Assembly (NCBI GenBank): GCA_024195265.1
Contig: JAJLRJ010000003.1
Span: 57,527,799-57,591,798 of the forward strand
From: Dendrophyllia cribrosa
Taxonomy: Eukaryota; Cnidaria; Anthozoa; Scleractinia; Dendrophylliidae
Length of the DNA stretch: 64,000 nucleotides
Reading direction: 5' to 3'
Position numbers and translations under genes: made by a program. The notes under the pieces are model-generated. The model did no database searches. It saw only the letters and a list, made by a program, of their open reading frames with translations, and was not told the origin of the DNA. Positions 1 to 12,700 of this stretch are shown in pieces. Position 1 is the first letter of the stretch. Each line of letters starts with the position of its first letter.

Positions 1-48
1 GTCCCAAACACGAATATTATTTTTGCCTGCTTGAGATGGAATCAAGGC

Positions 49-49
49 C

Positions 50-82
<33 letters not shown>
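49..82. repeat. (TA)n microsatellite
   Basis: About 17 uninterrupted TA dinucleotides. Confidence 0.9.
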
Positions 83-90
<8 letters not shown>

Positions 91-109
91 AAATAGGTGG
101 GACAACATT

Positions 110-600
110 GCATAGATCCAATTGTCTGTAAAGGCCGATTTACCCGGTACAACTTTATTTTATACGACATGCTTACGACATGACTTGAGTTGATTTGCAC
201 GAAGCAATTCGTGTTGTAAGCATGTCGTAAGAATGGTTTGAGCGTGTCGCATGCGACAAAGTTGTACCGTGTAAATCGGCCTTAAGGCTGCTAATTTGAA
301 GGCAGAAAGAGACCTGGCTTCTATTTCCTTCTTTGGAAGTATGTTCCAGACCCTCACTGCTCTCGGAAAATACAGAGTACTAAAAGCCCCAAAAAAAGTT
401 TGGACTTGTTGATAAGTATATGGATGTAGATGCGGTTGTGTTGATGGAATAACACTAGATGAAAAATTGATATTTACGAGGCCACTACGAATCTTATAAA
501 ACATTGATATCTGAATTAGTTAGCGCCTATGTTCCAGTGTGTCCAAGCCAAGTGACTTAACCAATTCTAAGGATTTTGTACTACGCTTAAAAATCTGGCT
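110..600 (-). pseudogene. 3' end of a CR1/L2-like LINE reverse-transcriptase ORF, interrupted
   Basis: Minus-strand translation contains the C-terminal signature of CR1/L2-type LINE polyproteins: LGLDTLEHRR near 570, then MFYKIRSGLVNI, then YFPRAVRVWNILP and SLSAFKLAALRPI. A stop codon follows LEHRR. The tail is split by a 151-bp MITE at 132-282, whose DNA creates the meaningless end of the open frame. It sits beside exon 12 of the left LRR gene. It is a dead, 5'-truncated fragment. Confidence 0.7.
132..282. mobile_element. PIF/Harbinger-like MITE with TAA target duplication
   Basis: Terminal inverted repeats AGGCCGATTTAC.CGGTACAACTTT and its complement bound a 151-bp element without a gene. 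Direct TAA at 129-131 and 283-285 matches the 3-bp TWA target-site duplication of PIF/Harbinger. The start GGCCGATT resembles the larger element at 56839-58498. Inserted into a LINE fragment. Confidence 0.75.
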
Positions 601-697
601 ACATATGCAAAACTCTCAGTCTAACTAAATGGAGACAAAGTCGAATGTCTTTTGTACTTTTCGCCGACTTTAATCAGACTTACATTGTTCAACTTAC

Positions 698-769
698 ATG
701 ATTACTGTCCCAGAAATGTTCTCAAATAAACCCTTTTGCAGGCGGTTGATCTGATTGTTACCCAGTACC
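698..769 (-). CDS. Left LRR gene exon 12 (LRR)
   Basis: 72 nt; acceptor TTCCAG, donor GTAAGT. Encodes VLGNNQINRLQKGLFENISG..., a canonical LRR. This is the last exon I recognise before the window edge; further exons should lie outside. Confidence 0.83.
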
Positions 770-3700
770 CTGGAAGGAGAAAAATAATTGTCAATCGCAA
801 AAATCAATCATAAGTTCTATTTTATCGTTTTCCAGGCAATTAATTTAGCTACGTTTTACCTGACACCAGTCCAGTTCACCAATGACTATTTTTTTTCGGC
901 CGGGACCAAGAAAACTGCCCGTAATAATTTGGATTGTCGTATGTAAGCGGGTGTCCGTCAAGCGGAGTTCGACTCTACTAGGTTTCTTAGCATCACTATG
1001 TAGCGAGCTTCGTATGACAAGCAAATTGATTCGATGAAAATTATTTCAATCATGGACAAGACACTGATCGAAAAAAATTCTAAAATTTGCATAGTATAGT
1101 ACTGTAAAAATGTGGTGAAGTGTTGTACTTACAAATAAAAAATGCGTATATTTCCTGACTTTCTGATTCTTGACACATCCGTTATTTGGTTGTAGTCCAA
1201 ATCACTGAAACAACATAAAAACAACAACAACAAACAAGAACAAAGAAACAAATGAATGATCACCAAAACAATACCTTACACGTACGCGAGTTACGATAAA
1301 CAGGAATAAAAAGAGATTACTATTTTTTTATGGCTGCTAGAAATAACAACAAAATGTTGTTTTTTGATCCTCAAATTCGTCGGAACACCAAGGATAACCG
1401 TTTTTCTAACGCACGCTCGTTTTTGCTAATCTATAAAGGCATTTTAGGAATATCTATTTTTATGCAAATAACACGATTTATTACTATTTTGTAAGTTTGT
1501 CTGAGAAATTTTCAAAAATAGTTCATTTAAATTACGGCCAATTCAAGGATCTTCATGTACATTCCAAAGTTTTGCTATCATCGGAGATCTTTTGTCAGAA
1601 AAGAGAGAGTTGTAACTGTAGTTGCTTTGAAGCAATGGGGAAAATGTGTGGGAATGATCGAAATCATACCCAAAAATTGAATCTTGATTGATTTGAAGAA
1701 AGATCTTAAAATTGTCTCTCAAACTCTTCTACTTTTAATGTTGTTTGAGAAGTTAAAAGTTCAAGTTCAAGTTTTTTTATAAAATGTCTGACCACATTTT
1801 AAGATAAATGACTTTCTTAGGACTATATAAGGACTATACGTTATTGTTGCTATGGTAAGCACCGTTGCTAAAAACACAGTGAAAAATAAAACTGTCAGAA
1901 CCAAAAAAGTGTCAAATGTCATAAACTTTGATGAAGTATGTATCCCATATGAAATTTTGATTTTAAAATATACACTCCAAGGTAAAGAAAAACTGTTGTG
2001 GCCCTACTTAATTAAAGATAAGCAAGCGTGTTACTTTCAACCCTAGTATTTTTTATGAATTATTATTGAGTATATATCAATCACGAGGAAGAAAGTTTCA
2101 TCAGGATAATCAAATACTGAGATATGGCAAAGTCATCATGAAATATGAATATTTTAGTAAACACACTTTATTGGAAATTTTGTTCCAAACTAACATTTGA
2201 GAGCAATGTGGCGATGTGGCAGCTAAAATCGTCCATGTAATACAAAAAGAGAACTGCTTATATGATGGATGAAGTTCAATCATAAAAATAAATAATTACT
2301 TTGGCACTTTTTATGGTGCTACCGGCGCGCGCCAAGGCATCTGTGACAATTCTAGAGCCACCTTAAGTGACCGTAAGTGCATAGGAAATGTTGATTACTT
2401 ACAGTCTTCTAACACCAGTGATGCCACTAAAATCCGGTACCGATGCCAACATGTTATCGTCTAAACGTCTAACAGAAAATGAAAAATAAAACAGTCTATC
2501 AAAACATGTGTTGGTTTAGCATTACAAAAACGAGTGTATATATTAGTGTTTCATTGCCTTTTAAAACATCGAGAATCTTATGAAAAGCACGATTCCGAAG
2601 GATTCTATCATTACGAGGTATTTGGAAACCCGATGAAACGAGAAGGCACGATGTTGTTCTCCAGGAACTTTGTTTCGGCCGTTATGTGTATGATAGACTT
2701 GTTTATCGTGATTAAATACAATAGGCGGAAATGCTAGCCAAGCCCAACATATTCATGTACCGCGGTGACCGCAAGTAACTGGCATATTGCAATGGCTATC
2801 GAGCAAGCAACAAGAGCAATTTTTCATTGCAATTGTTCATGCAATTTTTCATTGCAACTGCAATTGTTTTTTCTTTTTGGAATTCGCGCTTTAGTCATTG
2901 CAATAAAGACCCGGAGACCCCCAATGAGTTGTTGTGTATATAAATAAATGAAACATCGTTTGTGTTCCGTCTTTGTTCATACAAGCTGTTGATCAGTGAA
3001 AATGGAATTCCGCAGAGTTTTTACAATTTTTTGCTTGCTACATTTTGTGAGGCTGGGCAAACAATAAACAACATTGTATATAAACGTCAGTCGCGTGTTG
3101 TGCAACCTTTTATCCTGGATGGTTTGATAATTCAAGAAAAAAATTCAAACCTTCAGCAGACAAAGAGGAGGAAAAACAAATAGGAAAAGCACTAAGGCGA
3201 GCTGTTCGACAGCTTTCAAATGAGGCAAGCCAATTGGAGTTTTTTTTATTACACATTGTAATCACATTGTAGTCTGTCTTCTCAATGGCTAAGACCTCGC
3301 AGTTAATTCTGGAAATCAGCTCACCCTACAGACCATTCACTAATCTGCTAGCAGATTAGTGAATGGTCTGTAGTGTGCGCGCGCAATGCTTGATTTTCAA
3401 GATCAATGTCAAGTTCACGGGTGGTGAATTATATTCTTATTGGAAAATTATAAACTGTGCTCCATGCGACAGTGCGTTTGTAGTTATTTTCTTTAAAGCA
3501 ATGAATAATAAAACAATTATTAGATTCGGTTTTTGTGATATCCGGAATCATCAAGATGTCGGTTTCCTTGAGCCTTCCGGATTTCACAAAAACCGCATCC
3601 AATAATTGTTTAATATATTTACACTTGGCTTGCCTCCGTTAAAAACTGTGGAACAACTTTTTTATCGCTTTCCGATTTTGGCTTCCTTCTTCTGGTCCAT

Positions 3701-6700
3701 AGGGTTTCTAAACTCATCCACCTGACCAGATAAATTTCAATGCACATGAAAAGTGGAGATTACCCAAAATTTATGAAAAAAAATATCAGCTGGATTTTTG
3801 GTCATGGCAGCCTAAAATTCATGACAATAGGGCAAAATATATATTTTATTTTTTATGTTCATAAAATTTGAAATCAAATGAAGCGATTTCTTTCCTTTTT
3901 TCATGCAAAATAGTTTTAAAAAAATAGAAACTTCAACCGAATTTTTCTCGATAACGCTCTCTAGAAATTATTTAAAAACGGTACTCCAAAGCATATTTAT
4001 ATTAACTACGCGTGGACCATTTAAAAATAAACCTTTAGATTTTCAGAAAAAGGTGATGTGAAAATTCCAATTTCGATAACACTCAGTTCATCGGAAACTT
4101 CAATCTGCATCTTGCAAAGGTGTAATACAATCGATTTCCTGATTTATTTGTTTCATCGTTATATTCTGTGTTCAAACTAGGAGTGTATCGCCACTAGAAC
4201 ATCCGATCGAGTCACCTTAGTGAAAAGATCACATTACACGTTAGTTACATATGAATTTTTTATTCGACTGTAAGAACAATATGTGTTACATAAGCTTCAT
4301 ACCTTCTCGCCACCGTGTAATATACTTTATATAATGTGATAACAGGTGCTAATTTCAATTAAACAAAGCTTTTCCTTTGTAGCCGCCGTACGACATGCAC
4401 CCACTTACAATGTTCCGAGTTTCCTGAATCGCCTAAATGTTCCATCGGCTATCACCTTGAGGTTGTTTTTGTATAAGTACCTATCGTTGAAAAAAATAGG
4501 ACGACAATAACAAAAACTACAAACAATTCAGGAAGAAGTTTTTTCTTTTGGGGAAAAGAATGAAGGCTTACTGGGCGTCTTTAACTTGACCTGAGTATAA
4601 AAAGGAATTTACACCATTACAGCTATAGCAGCTAAACTTTGCTCTCGCAAGATCCGGAATGAGAACGAAACACAAAAGCTGTGTATCATGGATCTAATTC
4701 AATATCAGTGTAAGGCTTGTTATGTTAAGTGAAAAGTATTTGAATAGACCATATTCGTATTCTCGATATCGAACTGTAACAAGCTCGCAGTCGAGGCTCA
4801 TGCGGGGCAATCCTTTCAAATGCAAATTGTTTTAATGATATTCCTTGCATGGGCCCCCATTGCAAGCTAGTTCCAATTCAATACCGAGAATACGAATATG
4901 GATTATTAGTAAAATTTTGTCGCTTGAATGTAAAAATAACTAAATATGCTGACATATATAATATTTTTATTAATATCCTGATTATTATTCTTCTGGCAGG
5001 GAAGAGGCATAGACCTTAAAGTTTAGTTACTTACAAATTGATAAGTTTTTCACCAGGTCCTTCCAAACATCCCTTCTGTATGTGAGATAACCTATTGTGT
5101 GAAAGGTCACTGCAAACAAATAAAATGGAAATAAAAAAGAAATGTTAACAGCACAAAGAACACTTTATTTTATTACTTTATTTTTTTTTTTTTCAAACTT
5201 TATTTTGCATTAACAAAGCCTACAGACAAGATACATTACAAACACGAACAAAAGAAAAAGCAAAAAATAACAAAATAACAAAACAACAAAAACAATAAAT
5301 ACAAAAACGTAGACTAAAAAGAAAAATACGGTTTACAATATTTTTAAGATCGTCATTAATTCGGATCGGTCTTCCCTCCGGCGATGTTTTTACAAAAACT
5401 TTCTTATCCACAGTCCTTGTACTAATCCATCTGCCTTCTTATCGTTGGCTGATTTAACCAGATTTCAGCGTAGTGCGATCAAGCTCTCGTTAATGAAAAT
5501 GCGGTCTGACACAACTCCAGCAGCTGGAAACAGCTGTGACATCATAATATTCTTTACCTGCACTCTAGAACGCTATACAAGAACAGAGTGCAGGTAAAGA
5601 ATATTATGATGTCACAGCTATTTCCAGCAGCTAGAGTTGCGTCAGACCGCATTTTCATTAACGAGAGCTTGATCGCACTACGCCGACTCGGAACTCGGTC
5701 GGCGATATCTATGTCCTCCGCTTTAACCTGTACGAGTAGTAGTAGATGGTCAGAGTTAACCCCGTTACGGCATTCCCCTGCACTCCCCTACATTCCCCTC
5801 ATTAGTTATGCCTAGTCAATGACGTCACAATATGCCTTCCTGCATATTAATAAAGGGAATGCCTTTTCATGACGTCAACTACCTATTCCTTTTGTGTTAT
5901 TCTGAAACAATAGGAACAATAGACCGGCCCAAACTTGCCCGCTCTATTCCAACTCACTTCAAAACAAAACACAACTGACACAGATATCCTTTACAGACAT
6001 AGATCAAAACAATATGCCTTGACCAGGACTCGAACCTGAGTTACTGCGGCCACAACGCTAGACCATCAAAGCTGTGGTTGATATTATAGCTGAATAAATT
6101 AATTAGAGGTTTCCGAAACATTCAAGTTTAGAAGCAATGAAATTGCACAGTGTAAAAGAAACCACTTCTTATTCGTTTTTAAGCGGCAACATTCTCATTG
6201 CCGCTTCATCGCTAGCCTCTATATCGATTTTCAGTTTCCCAGCCATCACCCACTTTAAGTTTTAATTTCTTTTCCGGTAGCTTCAATGTTCAAACTTTTA
6301 ATTATGCGAACATACACTGAACTAAATTTGCATGAAAAATTAGCACCTCAGGAAAATAAACAAAGCAATCAATTACATGCGTTACTCAAACAATAAACTC
6401 ACACTCTGTTTAAGTAAAAATATATTTAATAATAACAAAACGCATCAAGGTTTCATCAAATTGTTATGTCAACAAAAGCTGTTTTATTTAGAACAACTTA
6501 AATCCATATACTACACAAATGATAAGGAAATCAAGAACAAAATGTTAGAATGAAATAGCTGTACGGATGTTCCGCGAATTCACTATAACATCGGATTGCA
6601 GTTCTGAAGCTTTGTTGGCTTTTTCGGTAGCAAAGGTTTCCTCTGAAAACGATTTTACGTTTGGTTCATCTTCGTGTAAGTAAATCCACTTTGTTTTATC

Positions 6701-9700
6701 GTTTGAATAATGTCTTAATTTAACTGGAGAACTCGGACGGGGGTTGTAAGGATTTTGGGAACTGGTATATTTCTATAACGCCACGTTTATCATCCAAGAA
6801 ATTTATTATTCGAGGCTGTTTTCGCAAATCCTTGATCATATATATAAAATGTAACTAGATATCCGCGTTTACTGTTGTGATCAAATGATAGGGGTACAGG
6901 AGGGGTACAGAAAGGGTACAGAAAGGGTACAGAAGGGGTACAGAAAGGGTACAGGAAGGGTACAGAAAGGGTACAGGAGGGGTACAGGAAGGGTACAGGA
7001 AGGGTACAGAAAGGGTACAGGAGGGGTGCAGAAAAGGTACAGGAGGGGTACAGGAGTTTCACCACCACCATAATTCTATATTTTCTCCTCCTCCTACTCC
7101 TCCTCCTCCTCCTCCTCCTCAATTTTACTGTTTTTCCTCCTCCTCCTCCTCCTCCTCTCCTCCTCCTCCTCAATTTTATTGTTTTTCCCTCTCCTCCTCC
7201 TCCACAATTCTATCGTTTTCTTCCCCTCCTCCTCTCCCTCCTCCTCCTCGGGAAGTATTTGTGGATTGCAATGAAATTCCATTTTTGCGCTTCTTGTGAT
7301 CGGCTTTATTTTATTTTATTTATTTTATTAACATTTCAAGCAATCCACAAATACTTCCCGAGGAGGAGGAGGAGGGGAAGAAAACGATAGAATTGTGGAG
7401 GAGAAGGAGGGGGAGGAGGGGGAAAAACAATAAAATTGAGAAGGAGGAGGAGGAGGAGGAGGAGGAGAAAATATAGAATTATGGTGGTGGTGAAAACTCC
7501 TGTACCACTCCTGTACCCCTCCTGTACCCTTTCTGTACCCCTCCTGTACCCTTTCTATACCCTTCCTGTACCCCTCCTGTACCCTTTCTGTACCCTTCCT
7601 GTACCCCTCCTGTACCCTTTCTGTACCCCTCCTGTACCCTTTCTGTACCCCTCCTGTACCCCTATCATTTGATCACAACAGTAAACGCGGATATCTAGTT
7701 ACATTTTATATATATGATCAAGGATTTGCGAAAACAGCCTCGAATAATAAATTTCTTGGATGATAAACGTGGCGTTATAGAAATATACCAGTTCCCAAAA
7801 TCCTTACAACCCTCGTTCGAGTTCTCCAGTTAAATTAAGACATTATTCAAACGATAAAACAAAGTGGATTTACTTACACGAAGATGAACCAAACGTAAAA
7901 TCGTTTTCAGAGGAAACCTTTGCTACCGAAAAAGCCAACAAAGCTTCAGGACTGCAATCCGATGTTATAGTGAATTCGCGGAACATCCGTACAGCTATTT
8001 CATTCTAACATTTTGTTCTTGATTTCCTTATCATTTGTGTAGTATATGGATTTAAGTTGTTCTAAATAAAACAGCTTTTGTTGACATAATGATTTGATGA
8101 AACCTTGATGCGTTTTGTTATTATTAAATATATTTTTACTTAAACAGAGTGTGGGTTTATTGTTTGAGTAACGCATGTAATTGGTTGCTTTGTTCATTTT
8201 CCTGAGGTGCTAATTTTTCATGCAAATTTAGTTCAGTGTATGTTCGCATAATTAAAAGTTTGAACATTGAAGCTACCGGAAAAGAAATTAAAACTTAAAG
8301 TGGGTGATGGCTGGGAAACTAAAAATCGATATAGAGGCTAGCGATGAAGCGGCAATGAGAATGTTGCCGCTTAAAAACGAATAAGAAGTGGTTTCTTTTA
8401 CACTGTGCAATTTCATTGCTTCTAAACTTGAATGTTTCGGAAACCTCTAATTAGTTTATTCAGCTATAATATCAACCACAGCTTTGATGGTCTAGCGTTG
8501 TGGCCGCAGTAACTCAGGTTCGAGTCCTGGTCAAGGCATATTGTTTTGATCTATGTCTGTAAAGGATATCTGTGTCAGTTGTGTTTTGTTTTGAAGTGAG
8601 TTGGAATAGAGCGGGCAAGTTTGGGCCGGTCTATTGTTCCTATTGTTTCAGAATAACACAAAAGGAATAGGTAGTTGACGTCATGAAAAGGCATTCCCTT
8701 TATTAATATGCAGGAAGGCATATTGTGGCGTCATTGACTAGGCATAGCTAATGAGGGGAATGCAGAGGAGTGCAGGGGAATGCCGTAACGGGGTTAACTC
8801 TGACCATCTACTACTACTTGTACGTTTAGGGAAGCCGCGATTTTCAGCACTGCTTCTTCATTGAGCCACACACATTCTCTGGGATACCCACTATTTTGTT
8901 GGAGTTCTTTAATTTCTCGAGCATTGTTCTAGCGCGTCGATATGGCTCCTCAATCTCTTCTTCTTACTCTTTTACGCGCTTTTTGGTCGCTTGCAGTTCC
9001 GTACTAAGTTGGTTTTTGCTAGCGAGTGCGGCTTTCAACGCATCCCTTGACATTTCTCAATTCAGTTTCTTGATTCTTGAAGGAGAATTTTAGCTCTGCT
9101 CGTTCGAAACGCTTCTCATTGACTTCTGTAAATTCTTGAATATTTCATGTATGTCCGAGAGTCGGGATGACCGTCCTGCAGCAAATGTTTTTAATAACCG
9201 AGCTTTCGGCTGTCTGCACTGTAGTCTTCGAAGGGTGAAACAATCTCGTTCCCAGAGCCAGCGTTACCCTTGTCCAGCAGCCTTCGAAGGGTGAAAGAGA
9301 ACGGCCAAAAAAAGCGCGCATGAATTAAAAATTAAACTAATATAAATACATAAATCATGTAAAACAAATTAAAGATGTTTGTTCAAAAGAATGTTGTATT
9401 GTCAGGCAGCCGAAAGCTCGGTTTTTAAAAACATTTTATCCAGAGAACATTTTTATATTTATTCATTTTACAATTTTTCTACATACAAACGTTTTTTATA
9501 TAACACAAGCTGGGAAGCCTGTTTAGTTTTATTTATGGATAGTTTACTCACAGAAAGGTCAAATCGTGCATCGCTCGAAGCGTTCCACTCTCTATTTCTT
9601 GAAGGCCGCAGTTAGCCATGCTTCTAGATAGAAATACAAAACAACTCCCATTAAGTCAATTTAAATATTTATGAGTGCCTATGTCCAGGTTCTGGCTCGC

Positions 9701-12700
9701 CTGATTCTCACTTGTGCGATAATTATCAAGCGCAAATCCCCCCTCAAACTTGCAAACCAATGCAAAGCTTAATTAAGCATAAGCATAAGTGGTTTAAGTG
9801 GAAGCAGAAGAACTTGCTCCCAGTGAAACGAATATTAGCATAAGCACAAGAGTAAACGAGACACCTTATCGTCCATTATAGACCTAAGTGTTTTCTCTTT
9901 GTTTACATGTTTTTGTATGCGTACACGTGAACACATTTATTTCGTGCCTTAAAATTGGCTCTGATTTTAATTTTATCTTTGTTTGTGTTACACTAATGAT
10001 AATGACTGCCAAATCAAACAAAAACAAATTTGAAACTTTTATATTCCTCTTGTCCATCGCTACTTTTTTCCAAGCTTAATTATTGTCATTGTTTCGTATG
10101 TTGTTTCTATTTTTATAGTCTTTACATTCTTTCCGGTAAGAATCAAGTAGCTTCGCACGGCCTCTGGCAAATCTTTCGAAATTTCCCGCCAACGCGCGAA
10201 TACGCGAGGGACCTAGAACGAGTACAATTATTGACCGAAGATACACCTACATGTATGTTTATGCTTATGTGCGACGAAGCAGAACAGAACAGGATCATGC
10301 ACGTGCATATTTAACCAGTATATAACCCTATTCGGCCTGGGGGGGGTGGGGCACAAAGTGCCCGCTCTAACTTTCAACATTCATAACTTCTTTAATATGT
10401 ATTCAAACGCCATCAAACTTTGTGACTTTTCCTAAAATTTATCTGGCAACAATTTCATATGACAATTTTTTGATCACGTGACTTGATGTTTCCATGGCAA
10501 CAAGATTTTGACAGCCATGTTTTTTGAAATTTGCATATTTATACCTTTGAATGAAGAAAAACAGTGTTTATTGTATAACTTTTGTATTTTTGTGTCATTT
10601 AGCATTTATTCATTGATTTTGATTAATTTTGCGTCAATTTGGACGGTTTTTAAGAGGTTTTAAAAAATTTCAGAAATCCAAGATGGCGGCCGTATAACTA
10701 ATTACCTAATAACTACGTCATATGACGTCATCGTTCTATTGTGCAGACCGCAAAGGAGACAGTTTTGGACGTACCATGTACCCTCTTGTTTTCATTGTCA
10801 TAGCCTTAATGTTCTTGAAGTTACGTAGGGGGGCGCACATTGTGCCCCCCAGGCTCAGGAACTCAAAACAAGCCCAGGCTGAAAAGGGTTAAGGCCGTCA
10901 TTTTGTATGTGTCAAGCAACGTAAAGTAAGCGCAAGCCTTGTGTGTGTACATGTCGCCTTTGCTTTGTGCTGATCTCGCCGGCAAGTGGGAATAGACAAT
11001 ATTCGACATTCATGTTCCTAAATGGCCAACATGTTGATTGGATATTCTATATTTGCCTTTTTAAGTTAAAACTTGTACCAAACTTACAGGCAATCCATTC
11101 TGTCGAAGCCAGCAAATGTATTTGATGTGAGAACAGGTCCGATCAATTGATTATTGTTAATGTTCCTAGAAAAGTTAAATAAACATCAATTTAACGCAAA
11201 ATGTTCAAAGTGAGGTTAATGAAGCTGATACGTTTATAACATTAAAACTAGAAGTAATCACAGATTAAAGTGTGTCTCCTTAGGTACCTCGTTGTGACAT
11301 AGCATTCGCGTTTTAGGCATGTTTCTGGTTCTTTCTTAATTTAGGGCCGGCTTGTAGTTGTGGAACGTTGTACGTTGTCGAACGAGCTGTCAGAGCACGA
11401 GGCAGCAAATATAGTACGCACTCAGGGCAAAACACGCTCTAAGCATGCGGGATACTATTGTGACGTTTCAAGATGGCGCAGATTTGGAACCGACACTTTT
11501 CTCGATTCGTTCCGCCTAGACGACGCGCTAAGCATGCTGGATACTATTGTGACGTTTCAAAATGGCGCAGATTTGGTACCGACACTTTTCTCGATTCGTT
11601 CCGCCTAGCCGACAAGATTAGGAAGCGTCTCCTTCGTCGACACAATAAGTGAAAAATAAAATTGACAGACGATAGATCAGCGTTGTCATGCGTGAGTTTT
11701 CAGTAGTCCGTTGTCCGCCTTTACACAAATCTTATTTTAAGAAGTACATTATATTTGTAGAAGCCACTTGACTGTATTCGTTGATGATTTTGACAACGGA
11801 TTCGGCTTTTGGAGATACAATTTTTGAGACTTACTTACAAGAAATGTTCTATTAAACCAGCCCAATTTTGACCATTATGATTTAAAAAAGAAAACAGCCT
11901 TTTGCTTTCAGTGACGCTTTCTGGGAAAGTGTTGCTAACTTTGGTCCCACCGAAGATTCTTATCCCCCGTGAGAAAAGTAATCGAAAATTTTAAATTTTC
12001 CTTTTGCATTTTATCGTTAACAAATGATCAAAGATGACATAAACTATTGTCATCGAAGCTTTCTGAATCCACAATGTCAAAAGAAAATATTTTTACAGGG
12101 CTATTGTTCTACATATAAAAATGATGAATTAAAGCCAAACTCACTTACAGGTAGTTTAGACGGATTAATCCTTTGAGAATCATGTTTAAGTCACCATATG
12201 AAATTAAGTTGTTTTGAAGCTCACTGGGAGATAAAATATATGTCAAACTGATTATAAATTTAAGTAATAGTTAACTAAAGGAATATTCGACGTACTTATC
12301 AGTGTTCATGTATTGAAGACGTTAGTTTCATCATTCAGTATCATACATTGTCTTTTGTGAAAACACAACCACTTGTATGTTTTAAGGGCTAGAGGCTAGA
12401 GGGAAGAAGGTATTTTACTCCCAATTCCATATGCAAGGATCAACTGTATTCCTATTCTTTTACATTACTCGAAAAAGCCAAGTAATTTATCAGCTATAAA
12501 AGAAAAAGACTACATTGCTGAAACTCAGTCTGATGTAAATATTGCAAAACCCATCCCGCTGGTTGCAGATCACTGCCCTTCAATATTAACCGACTTATCT
12601 TTTAGTTGTGTTATTTCCTTAGTGAAACTCACAGCCTGGCCACGCTTGCTGGCAGATTAAACCCTCCTTCAATAAAGTTTTTCTGAAGGTCGCTGCAATC

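Larger units (their letters stand above)
2469..4408. other. Intron of left LRR gene with two hairpins
   Basis: No gene seen. Contains a 48-bp perfect palindrome at 3326-3373 and an inverted repeat at about 3510-3612. The 3.7-4.0 kb part is mirrored in the right arm near 51.7-51.9 kb, consistent with homologous introns. Confidence 0.6.
5730..8823. repeat. 3.1-kb palindrome (two inverted arms of about 1.5 kb)
   Basis: Left arm starts at GTACGAGTAGTAGTAGATGG; the right arm ends with the near-complement at 8823, centre near 7276. Each arm carries, from outside in: a CCCCGTTACGGCATTCCCCT segment, a tRNA-like A/B-box pair, a GGGGTACAGAAAGG-type minisatellite, and a (CTC)n or (GGA)n tract. Copies are close to identical over long stretches, so the duplication or conversion is recent. 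No transposase is visible. It lies inside an intron of the left LRR gene. Confidence 0.85.

Noticed and set aside
6790..7672. Arg-rich and Tyr-Pro-Ser-rich open frames on both strands
   Set aside because: They come from the GGGTACAG minisatellite and CTC/GGA tracts in the palindrome.
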